From: Planctomycetota bacterium
Lineage (GTDB): Bacteria; Planctomycetota; UBA8108
Assembly (NCBI GenBank): GCA_016928605.1
Contig: JAFGKN010000009.1
Span: 1-5,088 of the forward strand
Direction: 5' to 3'
DNA length: 5,088 nucleotides
The position numbers were made by a program, and so were the translations under genes. The notes under the pieces are model-generated. The model had not been told where the DNA came from. It saw only the letters and a program-made list of their open reading frames with translations, and searched no databases. This document shows positions 5,006 through 5,088 of the stretch, piece by piece (the stretch's first letter is position 1; each line of letters begins with the position of its first letter).

Positions 5006-5088
5006 CGGATCCGATCCTTTCCAGATACCTCGAGACCGCGGAGTTCCGCGAGACGAGCGCGCTGATGCGGCTGCCGCGCGCCGGCATC
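5002..5088 (+). CDS. Start of a downstream gene, product unknown, 3'-truncated by window edge
   Basis: A GTG at 5002 overlaps the rnc stop by four bases (GTGA), a common arrangement for translationally coupled genes. The frame stays open to the window end for 29 codons. The peptide reads VTDPILSRYLETAEFRETSA then LMRLPRAGI, which has a plausible soluble-protein N-terminus and high GC at third positions. I do not recognise it securely. A faint resemblance to the N-terminal region of Mfd (transcription-repair coupling factor) is a guess. An ATG at 5068 is an alternative start but would leave too little to judge. Confidence 0.5.
   Translation, partial: MTDPILSRYLETAEFRETSALMRLPRAGI

Overview
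This window is a high-GC bacterial chromosome segment. It carries the conserved translation and protein-export cluster around ffh-rpsP-trmD-rplS, read entirely on the + strand. In order it contains: the 3' part of ffh (SRP GTPase), rpsP (ribosomal protein S16), trmD (tRNA m1G37 methyltransferase), rplS (ribosomal protein L19), a YraN/UPF0102 family gene, rnc (RNase III), and the first codons of another gene whose GTG start overlaps the rnc stop. The organism cannot be fixed from this sequence. Very high GC at third codon positions, the gene order without rimM, long basic tails on Ffh, S16 and L19, and several weak Shine-Dalgarno sites would suit an uncultured high-GC lineage. Planctomycetota is my best guess, with Acidobacteriota or Myxococcota as alternatives. 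This is inference only.

Layout: ffh enters from the left edge and stops at 1089. The 453-nt gap to rpsP is not empty. It holds a 74-nt near-copy of the ffh 3' end (1135-1208, 67/74 identical, including the stop codon) and a decayed third copy near 1264-1312. It ends with a good sigma70-type promoter (1415-1442) that should start the rpsP-trmD-rplS transcript. The usual rimM (and khpA) genes are absent between rpsP and trmD, where there is only a 207-nt spacer with one hairpin. The trmD-rplS spacer holds a 13-bp bulged hairpin ending directly at the rplS Shine-Dalgarno sequence. After rplS come a GC-only hairpin and yraN. A ~300-nt leader before rnc holds another extended stem-loop that abuts a GGAG motif. 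RNase III often controls its own mRNA through leader stems, so this is a plausible autoregulatory element.

The genes serve a shared purpose: S16 and L19 are ribosomal proteins, TrmD protects reading frame by methylating tRNA G37, Ffh takes nascent membrane proteins to the translocon, and RNase III matures rRNA and controls mRNAs. The core genes are ordinary housekeeping functions. I see no mobile element, CRISPR array, tRNA, or obvious new multi-gene system. The points worth a second look are the tandem decay of the ffh tail, the SD-adjacent hairpins before rplS and rnc, and an Asp-to-Asn change at a metal-binding position of RNase III.
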